Assembly: GCA_023807065.1 (NCBI GenBank)
Contig: JAJJLU010003591.1
Location: 1 to 48,515, forward strand
DNA from: Isotricha intestinalis
Taxonomy: Eukaryota; Ciliophora; Litostomatea; Vestibuliferida; Isotrichidae
Length of the DNA stretch: 48,515 bases
Direction of reading: 5' to 3'
The notes beneath the pieces were generated by a model. The model was not told the DNA's origin and ran no database searches. It saw only the letters and a program-made list of their open reading frames with translations. Below, piece by piece: positions 11,201-19,463 of the stretch. The number at the start of each line of letters is the position of its first letter. Within the stretch, counting starts at the first letter, position 1. A program made the translations under genes and the position numbers.

Positions 11201-13305
11201 TAATCATTTATTTCTAATTGATATTTTTCATTTTTATTTTTTTTGAATGTTCTTTCAAATTCTTGAATTTGATTATAATACTTTTCTATCATAAAACTTA
11301 TAAAATCTATTATTCTTTTTTTTACTATTAAATTTTCATTTGTTAATGTAAAAATTAATTCATTTAGACAATTATGTTTCAATAAATAAATTACTGAGCT
11401 TTGCTTTTGAATTAATTCACATTCTGATTCTTGATTAAAGTAATATGTAAATAAATCAATTATATTTATTATTAAATTAATTGATAAATTTTCATTAGAT
11501 AATAATTTAAAAAAATTACATCTTTCAATATCTTTTGTTTTTTTATATGAAATAATTTTTTTTAGAATTTCAAATAAATTTTCGTTTAAATTATTATTAT
11601 TACATAATTCAAGTAAAAAAGGAGAAAATATTGTTAAATTAGGAAAATATTCTTTAAATTTATCTATATTTTGAAGAGTTAATTCCCATAATTTATTTAA
11701 TAAATCAGGAGAATATTTTCTTAAAATTTTCAAATTAAATAATATTTTATCAGAAAATTCATTCTTTGGAAAATCATAATTTAAATTAATAATATTATTT
11801 TGTATTTGAATAAATTTTTCAATAATTTCAAAAGTAAACAAATTACTATTAAATTTTTCTAAAAATAAACTTAATACTGGAATAAAATAACTTTTTAAGG
11901 CATCAATAATATTTTTTTCTTGGTTATCAAGTAAAAAATATAGTAAATAAATAACTTCTTTAAAGCAATTTTCATTTTGAAAACTCTTATAAATAATTTC
12001 AAAAATTGGTAAAAAAATATTAATTCCTCCTAATTTATAAATATTAATAGAAGAATTACGATATATTTTAACATTATTATAATTAATATTTTGATTATTT
12101 AAATTTACTAATTTTCCTTTGATTCTACTCATAGGATCAATAATTAAATAATTATTTAAATCAAATGAAATTGGAGTTATCATAAAAACTATTGGAGGGT
12201 GATATACATTTTTTTTTTCATTATTATCTGAAAATTCAATAAATTGATTTTTTCTATAAATTCCATATTGATAATTTAAAGCAACATTATTTTCATCATT
12301 TAAAGATAAATTATCAATTGAATAAAATATTATTGTTGTAAATTTACCTATGAAATTTTTAAAGAAAATTATTGATAATAATTCTATATCTTCTCTAAAT
12401 TTTAAATTCTTTATTTTTTCTTTTTTATAATATGTATATTTATCTAAATGATTTTCCCAAAGAAATAAATGAAATTCTGGACTTTTATTTCTTTTTGAAT
12501 TTGTTACTGCAAATTTTAATTGATTCCAAATTCCTTTTTTTAAAGGTATATTTAATGAATTAATAATATCTGAATTAACTTTTATTTCTAATTCATTATT
12601 TTCTGAAAGTGATATTATTATTATTTGATCATCTGATGTTTTTAATTCTAAAATTGTAGAATTTTGATTTTTAAATTTTTCTATGTTAAACCAAAATACT
12701 ATTGAAAAACCATTTATTGGCAAAAAATTTATTGATGAGGGAAATGGAATTTCTATACTGGAATTTTGGTTTGTAAAATAAAAATAATTTCTTGGTTCTA
12801 ATGTTTCATAATTATTATTATATCCATATAATATTGAAAGAAATTTTATATATTTTATAAATCTTTCTGAAGATAAATTCTTATTTTTATATTCTTTATA
12901 TAATTTATTCAAATGATAATCATATATATTTCTTTTTATTTCTATATTTTTTAATAAAAATTGAAATATTTGAATTATAATTTCTTGAATATTTTTTGTT
13001 TCTGTTTTCATATATAAATCTATTAATAAATGAAAGAAAGTATAATTTATTTGATTTTCAAAATATGAAAAATTAGAAATTATAATTGCTATTTCTAAAG
13101 ATTGTTTAAATATATTAAATATTATTTCTAAAGAATTTATTATTTTAATATCATTTTCATTTGAAAAATAGTCAAAGAAATATTTTATATTGTTATAAGC
13201 GTTATCTGTTAAAATTGGTTTAAATTTTTTATCCTCTTCTGTAAATATAAATATTCCTTTTAAAATTTTAATATAATTATCATTTATAATATTATCATCA
13301 TCCAT
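5212..13305 (-). CDS. BEACH-WD40 protein (neurobeachin/LRBA/LvsA-like)
   Basis: 2697 aa with no intron needed. Order: helical N-terminus; a concanavalin/LamG-like sandwich at about 170-345 (FSIVFWFNIE, then LELKTSDDQ); a long armadillo-like and Asn/Glu/Ser-rich middle (about 400-1780) with a poly-Asn tract near residue 915; a PH-like domain at about 1825-1950 (HIKGIIKYNDKIEF); a BEACH domain at about 1980-2290, with NLEYLMWLNIYGNRSYRDL, YPIMPW, GSHFSNATYISHYLIR, LTPEFFSLPE and DLIFGINQRGKGA; and a C-terminal WD40 propeller to the end. This is the canonical BEACH architecture. Family members act in vesicle traffic, lysosome-related organelles and autophagy. Most like the LRBA/neurobeachin class because of the LamG-like and PH modules. 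Which paralogue it is cannot be told here. Confidence 0.95.
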   Translation of the reverse strand: MDDDNIINDNYIKILKGIFIFTEEDKKFKPILTDNAYNNIKYFFDYFSNENDIKIINSLEIIFNIFKQSLEIAIIISNFSYFENQINYTFFHLLIDLYMKTETKNIQEIIIQIFQFLLKNIEIKRNIYDYHLNKLYKEYKNKNLSSERFIKYIKFLSILYGYNNNYETLEPRNYFYFTNQNSSIEIPFPSSINFLPINGFSIVFWFNIEKFKNQNSTILELKTSDDQIIIISLSENNELEIKVNSDIINSLNIPLKKGIWNQLKFAVTNSKRNKSPEFHLFLWENHLDKYTYYKKEKIKNLKFREDIELLSIIFFKNFIGKFTTIIFYSIDNLSLNDENNVALNYQYGIYRKNQFIEFSDNNEKKNVYHPPIVFMITPISFDLNNYLIIDPMSRIKGKLVNLNNQNINYNNVKIYRNSSINIYKLGGINIFLPIFEIIYKSFQNENCFKEVIYLLYFLLDNQEKNIIDALKSYFIPVLSLFLEKFNSNLFTFEIIEKFIQIQNNIINLNYDFPKNEFSDKILFNLKILRKYSPDLLNKLWELTLQNIDKFKEYFPNLTIFSPFLLELCNNNNLNENLFEILKKIISYKKTKDIERCNFFKLLSNENLSINLIINIIDLFTYYFNQESECELIQKQSSVIYLLKHNCLNELIFTLTNENLIVKKRIIDFISFMIEKYYNQIQEFERTFKKNKNEKYQLEINDYIEIIKYNITINETNEFNKSLELNNSSFSNSIIDKRRVSDFSYSKKFNISESYEENFSLMKGRTYSNIFNLENNIPERKIMKKNTFKSEKTPKIEKKKIFEKNEENEIKKSLNKEIDKIKNESLEKKLSSDSSSYISDEESVPSNKSIDFITNLSRNEIEIKEKNIPYTSKNKNNFKFDFSQEKILFPNKNNKRRKSKSLNILRNKKNNNNNNDNDNNKNGPYKKTKSAIINLKFLNLEIDIDNINEESENDLNNFGNKIKLLAQHCVDYINGIDNDENCKSEKYDINFHLDNNLSNNKKNYNNNIIDIIQEEENENYDYCNQLDIKNSSNINKFKNNENQFFIKEKEENEKKNLDISLSLNELFQITIKNNLKDHIKDSFIDLEFNKSIDHLYILDFMIVQCRQLKNLKLILNTLTYLNFNKPNNNQDIKKEKHLEEKNDYWKSIIKIYFQNKNLINFLVDIMFSCYLKLKVNKNEINIFDDENIKEENYLEGYLQSRALFIEIYFDNINSKFSCNNMISDLFPYTLNFQNNYIYNKNDKYNDYIYSFLRDIFTKIIDKYIEILQNTNPILYEKKINQKIKKNQDNNKSIEWTNFIQFISLFFEFSILFKNAKNIYDSKSNFLEMKNNNNIPSIPLYVLNGAFFNLNNDMILWADYYNYEKIFNLIKNIWSQKTLFNICKINIKEEIKEKEVYSLSINEIDKIIHYFIETKDNLEQLNFEILFLSYNSILKDKNNKNTEYFLPLINSITIQTSYLITSLNDNEKNYNNLKYWINEYQFYIIFLILGSCYNKEKKKILDKYDFHYYCLHLYYNLAFNIGFIFYCFYEQKDSFVKNLFHIVIKNITRIYSKIIKLTEEKNESFFIFSKKKIDLTSSPIIHLNQDYIITKKKPIEKIVFNQQEQEIKNTNVIFCENDYSSNDYMSIKYLEENEEKFGIILYKNKKVYNHSEILFNSRMYYLIYYNRFLNKNNIISIFNDFEYSESYGKNYKKLYENIKIDNLNLITNNKEREYNNFIEGLLIKKRLRKIKKELFSWNNTYSDFDTFYINYKEKLKYKLLYHLTKDLTNPILIPILDFEYNIPTFSKYNIQNIFEENYRNFYNIDLKIFPKETPQFSNYKKNNQNEFECCYICQTHHIKGIIKYNDKIEFYPLFSNDENELFYDKDEEYQEEKKNCYGSIFKTNNNYKDLEFIRQILIHNIIIIFKRKYFYRDNSIEIFTSSNKSFYFKFKTENIRNDFLNIILKTNYINFSEIKLEKRTIGYYKKHSLNQEIYSNIENISKNWKNNKISNLEYLMWLNIYGNRSYRDLHQYPIMPWLLINYDIEIEIKDKIVEKDINNYLINNYKRDFNLPIGLMKISEESIKRSKLYFENFKTMCLDLIDDNKININPIEIEEINDEIKTNNLDLELLYKDLKINYEKIPYLFGSHFSNATYISHYLIRLFPYCLTSIEIQINNFDSPERLFFNLEKCFLSVSSEKCDLRELTPEFFSLPEIFENINKLNLGYLENEEEEEENKLNKEKLRIENVYLPKWAKNNKNFFIMKNREILENDKIDINNWIDLIFGINQRGKGALKKGNIYYPYSYDGVMNQRIDFFKKENEILEVNCILNFFELGVHPIKVLKDEKKKSEKKKIKKYFNNNIIINCPSLNDGKNKQYTKNPIFISTFFDKTSYNGIESLFILLDNFEKEKIGFNELKDKIYCDSKHYSQIFGEENQKKHLYKNILISSFKNNTSFIITGFLNGNIIYVKLNDNKENEKNIVEIRTSNPIISKRDNSIITCLEIDKNEEFIYAGTEKGSIIINQILNDGKIRFFSMKNNHSEKINYINSNIRLNMFIDCSYDNYIHIYIMPKVQLIKSLYNNFSYGSLINFSFLSSSPLPSFTLYTNQNYFISFSLNGDKLDIIQEQDFMISPIIYYHYDFMDYLIYGTGNNYLIIRKFPFMEQIYSVKLQTEEIINHSFYLENIKYKPIKFIQISNNKMFIYVIFDNSKNIIICPLNLDK

Positions 13306-14157
13306 TTTTATTTATTATTCATTAAAGTCATTAGTTAAAAAACAAAAATAATATATAATTTATCAACTAAGAAATAAAATTTATAATTTATTAATTAAGA
13401 AAATCTTTTTTTAACCTGATTTTTTCACGTTAAAGTCAATTTTGTTATTTTTCATTTCATTAAAAAATTTCGGATTCATTGAATTCTATTAATAAATAAA
13501 AAAGAAAAACAAATATTCCTACAAATAAAAGTTAATTCTATTCATTAATTATCATTTAAATTTATTAATTTCCCTTTATTACCTTCCATTTTTCAAAAAC
13601 GAATAAATTATGGGATCTAACAAAAAACATTATAAATCTTTCTCTTTATCAAATATCTTAAAGAAATATAAAAAATTGAAAAAAATTTCATTCTTTTTCT
13701 TTCTGAGAAGATTTAGCTTTTGATATTAGGGATAAAAATTATAATGTTGATAACATTTGTTCTTTTATTCAAAGTAAAGTTTTTCTTCTTTTTATTCAAA
13801 ATGTAAAAATAAAAAGAATAAAGATTATGTCATTAATATTATTTCAATTATTTATGTATATTTTAATTAATTTTTTATTTTGTAAAATAATTCTTTTTGA
13901 ATTAATATGAATAGTAGAAATTTAATAAAAAAGGTATAAATATTAAAAAAAAAATATTATATAATTTGAAAAATTTATATAATGAAATTTCTAAAATAAT
14001 GAAATGGAACAATTATTTAAATTCTTAAAAAGAAAAAAAAATTGTATTTTTTTGTAATAATTTTGATTTGGAAAAGATATTAAGTACTTCATTAATTTAT
14101 ATAATTATTTGTATTATTATAATTTGAATTTAATTAATAAATAAAATTCATTATCTT
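13306..14157. other. Intergenic, one weak short open frame
   Basis: 852 bp between two minus-strand genes. On the plus strand an ATG at 13610 opens a 37-codon frame (MGSNKKHYKSFSL...) ending at the TGA at 13721-13723; a second frame continues for about 65 codons just past it (AFDIRDKNYNVDN...). The pair could be a frameshifted relic or chance. Too weak to call a gene. Confidence 0.4.
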
Positions 14158-15252
14158 TCAGGCTAAATAATCATTTGCACCACTAAAAACATTTTGTCTA
14201 TCATGTATTATATTTTCATTTGGATTTAACAAATTTAAATTACAAATAGGACATTTATAAGTAGTATTTTCTTTCCTTAACCAATCACTCATACATTTAA
14301 AATGAAAAACATGATTACAAGGAGTAATACAAACTTTATCAACACCAATTTTAAACTCTTCTAAACAAATTGTACAATTAGTTCCATATTTTTCATCTTC
14401 TTTTTTACATATTTTTTCTCCTAATAATTTTTCATTATTTAACATAGATTCTATTATCTTTGCATTATTATTTTTTATTGAATTATTAATAGAATAACTA
14501 TTAGAATTATTATTATTATTATTACTATTATTATTATTAATATATATTTGTGAATTTATTCTATTTTTTATTTTTTTTGTTATGAAATAAATTCCAATTG
14601 AACAAGCAATAACAACAAGTAAAATTACTGTAAGTGCAATAAATAAACCTATATTGGAAGAACCTTTTTCATAAGAAATTGTTAAAGTAAATGGATTATA
14701 TGTAAAACTACTTTTACTTAATATATACACTTTGATATATTTTACTCTATCATAACTTAATATTCCTTCATTTGGACTTATTGTTTTTTTAAATTCTGTG
14801 TCATCAAAGTAAATTATTGTATATTTTATTGTTAATGTATCTAAAATATTTTCATTATTTTTTGTAAATTTCATTTTGAAAATTGCATCTTTTTTTTCTT
14901 CACTTTTATAATTATATGAACAATATAAATTTTGTTTACTATAATTACCATTCACTTCAGGAAATGATAAAATAATATTTTTTTTTTCCACCACAAAATC
15001 TCCACAATATTCTTTTTGAATGTTAATTGATTGTGAATCTATACAATTTTCAAAATAATCTGAAAAATCATAACTTCCTACATTTGAATTTGATGAAATA
15101 CATGAATATGTATTCCAATAACAAGGACTTGGATTAAGATTTTCTCTATATGAACAATTAAAACAATCTGAAATTTTATTGCATTCTCTTTCTGAATTTA
15201 TTAATGATATTTTTAATATTATTAAATATATTATTATTATTTCTTTAGTCAT
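14158..15252 (-). CDS. Type I membrane RING-H2 ubiquitin ligase
   Basis: 364 aa. A signal peptide covers residues 1-20 (hydrophobic IIIIYLIILKISLI, cleavage near NS-ER). The lumenal part (21-200) starts with a Cys-rich segment C..C..C..C like a PSI or plexin-type module, then a mostly beta region. One membrane helix spans 201-225 (IGLFIALTVILLVVIACSIG), followed by a basic stop-transfer stretch, a poly-Asn spacer and a RING-H2 domain at about 292-338: CTICLEEF, then CNHVFHFKCM, then CPIC, giving the full C3H2C3 zinc ligand set. The layout matches PA-TM-RING and GOLIATH-like ligases of the endosomal and secretory system, but no PA domain is recognisable; the lumenal module differs. E3 activity is likely; the substrate is unknown. 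Confidence 0.9.
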   Translation of the reverse strand: MTKEIIIIYLIILKISLINSERECNKISDCFNCSYRENLNPSPCYWNTYSCISSNSNVGSYDFSDYFENCIDSQSINIQKEYCGDFVVEKKNIILSFPEVNGNYSKQNLYCSYNYKSEEKKDAIFKMKFTKNNENILDTLTIKYTIIYFDDTEFKKTISPNEGILSYDRVKYIKVYILSKSSFTYNPFTLTISYEKGSSNIGLFIALTVILLVVIACSIGIYFITKKIKNRINSQIYINNNNSNNNNNNSNSYSINNSIKNNNAKIIESMLNNEKLLGEKICKKEDEKYGTNCTICLEEFKIGVDKVCITPCNHVFHFKCMSDWLRKENTTYKCPICNLNLLNPNENIIHDRQNVFSGANDYLA

Positions 15253-16099
15253 TTTTGTTTTTTTTTATTAGCAAATTAAAAATATTTATATTTAATTTAT
15301 TATTGTTTAGATTTGTGAATTATATTTTATGTTTAAATTTTTAGAATTTTTAATTTAAAGGATTATTTAGTAATAAATTTTTTAATTTCAAGAAATTAAG
15401 AAAATATTAAATATATTCAAAAGATAAATAAGTTATAATAAGATATTATTTAGAACAATATTAATTTAATCCTATTCATTTGAATTTTCATTCAATTCTT
15501 TTTTTTTCTTTTTTTTTTGTTTTTTCCCATAATATAGGTATTAGTCAAAATTTGATTTTGATAAAATCACATATTCTATCAACTTACTTAATATTTCATA
15601 AATAAATTCGCAATTATAATGTTTTTTCACTAAACCTATTTTTTATTTATTAGTTAAATAATTATAATTTTAAAATCAAAAATAATATCTGATAATTCTC
15701 TAAAATGTTTTATTAATCAATATTTATATTAATTTATAGTCTTTAAAAAGATTTTCAGAAAAAAATTTAAAATATACCAAAATTTCTCGTTTATTCAATT
15801 AATAAAATAATATCATCATGTAAAACTTTGATTAAAATATAATATTATCATATTCCTTTTTGTTTTATTTCATTATTAATTTTTTTTATTTTATTATAAA
15901 ATAATATTGAATTCTTATAGAAATTATTATTTGGTTAAGGAAATATTTTGCTTTAAAAAATTTAAAAAAAAATACTTCACTTATATTAAAATTTTTAATA
16001 ATTCTTTTTCCTTTAAATTTACTTTAAATGATTGTTTATTGTTTGATTTTTTATCATTTTTTTATTATATATTGTATAATTAAATAGATTATTGTGTAT
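15253..16099. other. Intergenic, nothing recognised
   Basis: About 850 bp of A+T-rich sequence with frequent stops in all frames I read. No RNA-gene-like G+C-richer island, no repeat array. Confidence 0.55.
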
Positions 16100-16373
16100 T
16101 TAATTTGGAATAAAAACATTTACATTTCCATTTTTATATTCACTTTCTTGTTTTATCATTGAAGTAATTTGGTGAATTTTAGGTAAAATATTATCAAAAT
16201 GGTCATATTTCTCATAATATATTTGATCACTTCTACTTGATGGTAAAGGCTATAATATATTATTTATTTTTTTTTACTATTCTTTTAAAATCATATGGAT
16301 TATGTCTTTTATGAATTTGTGATACAATTTCATTTTCTTCTCTCGCATTTAAACAATCACAATCATTTCCCAT
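16100..16373 (-). CDS. Small myristoylatable protein, two exons, 28-nt intron
   Basis: 81 aa, read by splicing. Exon 1 is 16278-16373 (32 codons, starting MGNDCDCLNAREENEIVSQI), exon 2 is 16100-16249 (starting PLPSSRSDQIYYEKY and ending VFIPN, stop TAA). The 28-nt intron has donor GTAAAAAAAA and acceptor TATTATAG and splits the frame in phase 0. Without splicing the first frame hits a stop at once. The N-terminus MGNDCDC suggests myristoylation at Gly2 with nearby Cys residues for palmitoylation. No membrane segment; charged, soluble sequence. I do not recognise the family. Being spliced into a clean frame with a consensus-like donor makes it a credible gene. It reads away from the VPS33 relic to its right. 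Confidence 0.72.
16250..16277 (-). other. 28-nt spliceosomal intron
   Basis: GT-AG intron on the minus strand. It contains an in-frame TAA and joins two exons that are both open in phase 0. The donor run GTAAAAAAA is shared with the HECT gene intron at 27928-27956. Confidence 0.72.
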
Positions 16374-16429
16374 TTTTTTATATTTTATTTATATAATATT
16401 TAATTTTTTATTATTCAGTGAAATATTCA

Positions 16430-17950
16430 TTATTTTTTATTTTTTTAATTTATGGATGTTTTTATCAATATAAAGATGAAAACCCAATACTCCAATAGAT
16501 TTATCAATATTTAAAAGATCGTAATTAACTTCTTCAAAATAATAAAATAACAAAAGCAGAAAAAAGATTAGTATTAGAAAATATTTAATTTCTAAATTAG
16601 ATTTTTTTATAAATGATATTTCAATTTGAAGAAAAGAAAATGTAAAAAGAAATCTTTTTTTATGGAAAGAACAATAAATAAGAAGTAATGAGATTTTTAG
16701 TTCCAATAAAATTATTATATTTAGTAAAAAAATTAGTATTAATAGTTAAATATTTTTAAAAAAAACAAAATTCAATAAATTTATTGAATAATTATATAAT
16801 ATAATTTCATATAATTTTTGTTCCAGCAATTAATTCTCAATGTTTATCAATAGTAAGAAATAGGCAATAAAAATATTTTTTAAAAATTAATAATTTAAAT
16901 ATGGGGATATTTATACTTTTAACTATGATTTAATATATTAAAAAAATCTAATAATGTTTTAAAAGACTTATATATTTAACAATAATTATATTGCTTATCT
17001 GCTTTAAGTAGAAGTATGATAAAATTTCACTCTCTTTTTAGAAAAAATAAATATCAATATATTAAAGGAAGTTTTGAAAAAAAATATATGATTTTATGTT
17101 CTTTCTTTATTGATAGGGAAGTCGATTTCATTACTTGATTTTGTAGACAAGGAACATAAGAAGGATTAATTGATGAAATTTCTGGTATAATTTAATTAAA
17201 ATTCCACCTAAATTCATAGAAAAAGATGTTATAAAAGAATTTATAAAATATTTAAGTCATTCAAATAAATGTTATTCATTAATTAAAAAAATTATTTTAA
17301 TTGTAATAAATAAAAATATTTCTCTCAAACAGTCATATAGTAAAAATTTATAGAAGAAGGAAAAAAATAAATAGATATAAAGAAAATTAAAAAAAGATTA
17401 GAAAAAATAAAAGTAATGAAAGAAGAAAGATAATCATTAATAGATAATATTAATATTGAGATATTTTATCTCAAAAACAAAAGCAACCTTTTTATAAATT
17501 GTGTTTTCTTTTTGAAAAACAATTATTACTTGGATTTTTATCCAATAAATTACATGAATTTTACTCCGAACGTCTTTATAAAAAAGATAATTAAATTTCC
17601 ATATAATAAAAAATTTAAATTAAATAAATGAAAATGAAGCTATAATGGAAGAGAAAGATATTTCTTAAGTTTTTGGAAGATATTCTGCAATAACAATAAT
17701 TAAAAGAAAAAGGAGCGACTATAGGTTGGAGAAAAACACAAATATTTTAGATGATTTACCTGATGAAACTTATTTTCCTGAAAATGAAATACAATTATTC
17801 ATTCTAATGAAAAAATTTATTTTATTAGTTTTTATTTGAACAATCAATTAAAATCTATTAATTTTATTATTCTTACTACTAATAAATTCTTTCAAAGTTT
17901 TAATACTTTAAATGAAAATGGCAAATGAATTTTAAAGAATTTTATGATAA
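16430..17950 (+). pseudogene. VPS33: VPS33 (Sec1/Munc18-family HOPS/CORVET subunit) pseudogene
   Basis: Decayed full-length-looking gene; recognisable pieces fall in all three plus frames, in the family order. RFLVPIKLL at about 16691 and FHIIFVP at 16805-16825 match the N-terminal SM-protein region. DREVDFIT at 17112-17135 and EGLIDEIS from 17160 match the hallmark DR-VD-TP-L-TQ-TYEGLIDE motif; within it TGA (17136-17138) stands at the Pro and TAA (17157-17159) at the Tyr. IPPKF follows in another frame. PFYKLCFLFEKQLLLGF near 17487 fits the C-terminal helical domain, and IYFISFYLNNQL then FIILTTNKFF (17797-17900) fit the terminal strands. More than ten stops and at least three frame changes exclude function. 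An intact VPS33 should act as the SNARE-clamping subunit in vacuole fusion, so a working copy presumably exists elsewhere. Confidence 0.8.
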
Positions 17951-18551
17951 AATGAATAAAATAAAATAATTATTAGATATTTTAATAATTTAAAAAAGTA
18001 TTTTAAATGTTTTAAAATATTATCTAATAATAATATAATTATTTTAATTATAAATTAAAAAAAGATATGTTTAAATGGTTTTATCATTTGAAATTTCATT
18101 TATCTTTTATTGAAGATAAACTTAATCTCTTAAATAATTATATATATATTAATAATGATTCAATAATTTTTAAAAATGGAATTTAAATTTATTTTTTTTT
18201 ATTTTCTCATTTTTCATTACCATCAAGAAAAATCTTTTACATCAATAGATAAAATATTTTTTAATAATTTAAATATATTCTACTTATTATTTTTTGATTT
18301 CTTAAAGATATTCTTTTTATTTTTATATTTTTTAAAGTTTTTGTTTTGGTTTTAAAAAGATTTTTTAATTAAATATTTATTTGTTTAATGATGTTAAAGT
18401 TTTAATATTTATTTTTGCAGAGGTTGAAATTTATTTTTTGAAATTTTATCAAAAAAAAAGTTAATCTATGAAAAATTGTAATTTAAATTTGTCTGATTAA
18501 AAATAATTATTTTAAAAAAAATCTTTTATAATTATTTTTTACAAAAAATTT
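17951..18551. other. Intergenic, possible further relic
   Basis: Follows the VPS33 relic. One 39-codon plus frame (ATG at 18067, stop 18184-18186; MFKWFYHLKFHLSF...) is open but unrecognised. The rest is T-rich spacer with a long T-rich leader in front of the next gene. Confidence 0.45.
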
Positions 18552-19012
18552 ATGGGAGTTTGTTGTGCGTCAAATTCAAATTTTCAAATTCATAGTAATT
18601 TACTTAATCAAGAAAAAAAAGAAAAAGATAATTCAATAAATGAAAAAATAGAAAAAGAAGAAAATAAAATAAATGAAGAAAGAACAGAAAATGAAAAGGA
18701 AAAAAAAAATGAAAATAATTTACTTTATAATACAACTGGTCCTATTTTCCAATTATTATTAAAGAAAACTAATTTAAAAATTGATGATAATAATAATTTG
18801 ATACATGTAAAAAATTAGGTGAATCATTTTTTTTATTTTTTTATTTGGATTTATTGTATTTATAGTTTATAGTGAAAGATAATAAAAGAAATTTTTCTAA
18901 ATTAATAAATAATATTGAAAACAATTTTTCAATATTTTATAAATTTAATAAGAAAAAAAAGATATTAAATTATTTATTTATATTATTATCAATCTTTATA
19001 TTTATCATTTAA
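18552..19012 (+). CDS. Small acidic myristoylatable protein, possibly spliced
   Basis: The first exon from the ATG at 18552 encodes MGVCCASNSNF, a strong myristoylation plus double-Cys palmitoylation motif, then a charged Glu/Lys helix (about 25-58) and a short hydrophobic patch (GPIFQLLLKK). Unspliced, the frame ends after 88 residues at the TAG at 18816-18818. A donor GTAAAAAATT at 18807 and an acceptor TTTATAG ending at 18865 would remove 59 nt in phase 0 and continue with 48 more codons (FIVKDNKRNFSKL..., hydrophobic end NYLFILLSIFIFII) to the TAA at 19010-19012, 133 aa in total. The donor matches the other two introns, but the length is twice theirs. Family not recognised. Confidence 0.6.
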
Positions 19013-19463
19013 AATAAAACTTATTTTAAATGTATTGATTAAATTAAAAATATTATAAAATTTAATATTTTTTATTCTTAAAGAAAAAAAAGTATTTATT
19101 TGAATTTAATTCTTATTATATATAAAAGTTATTATTAATGATAATAAAAAAGTATTAAATTTTAGGTAGTAATGGAAATTCAAAATTAAAGTTGAAATAA
19201 CAATAAAGAAAAAAATTGAAATAGTGAATTAATTAGATTTTTATTTAATTATTTTTATTTTTTTTTAATTTTTTATGAAAAAAAGGAATTTTTGAGTTTT
19301 TTTTTGAAGTATTTCTTCTAAAATAAATATTTTTTTGTTATTAATTATTTTGATTAAAGATATATATATATATTTTTGTTATAATTAAATATTTTTTTAA
19401 TTACATTATAATTAATTTTTTATTATTTAAAAAGTTTATTAAATATATGAGTAAAATAAAATA
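19013..19463. other. Intergenic, nothing recognised
   Basis: A/T homopolymer-rich spacer between genes converging from both sides, including a short (TA)n run near 19362-19374. No gene or RNA signal seen. Confidence 0.55.

Noticed and set aside
16437..16706. 89-aa minus-strand open frame
   Set aside because: It is antisense to the VPS33 relic; hydrophobic Phe/Leu/Ile composition is what the reverse complement of Lys/Asn/Glu-rich coding gives.
16430..17000. TAA/TAG read as Gln, as in many ciliates
   Set aside because: Reading stops as Gln gives a protein-like frame, but in the conserved VPS33 motif TAA falls on a Tyr and TGA on a Pro, frames also shift, and all healthy genes in the window end at TAA, TAG or TGA and have none inside.
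18807..18818. 12-nt intron GTAAAAAATTAG
   Set aside because: Too short for any known spliceosomal intron, and the frame after removal ends within about 18 codons; the acceptor at 18865 gives a better protein.
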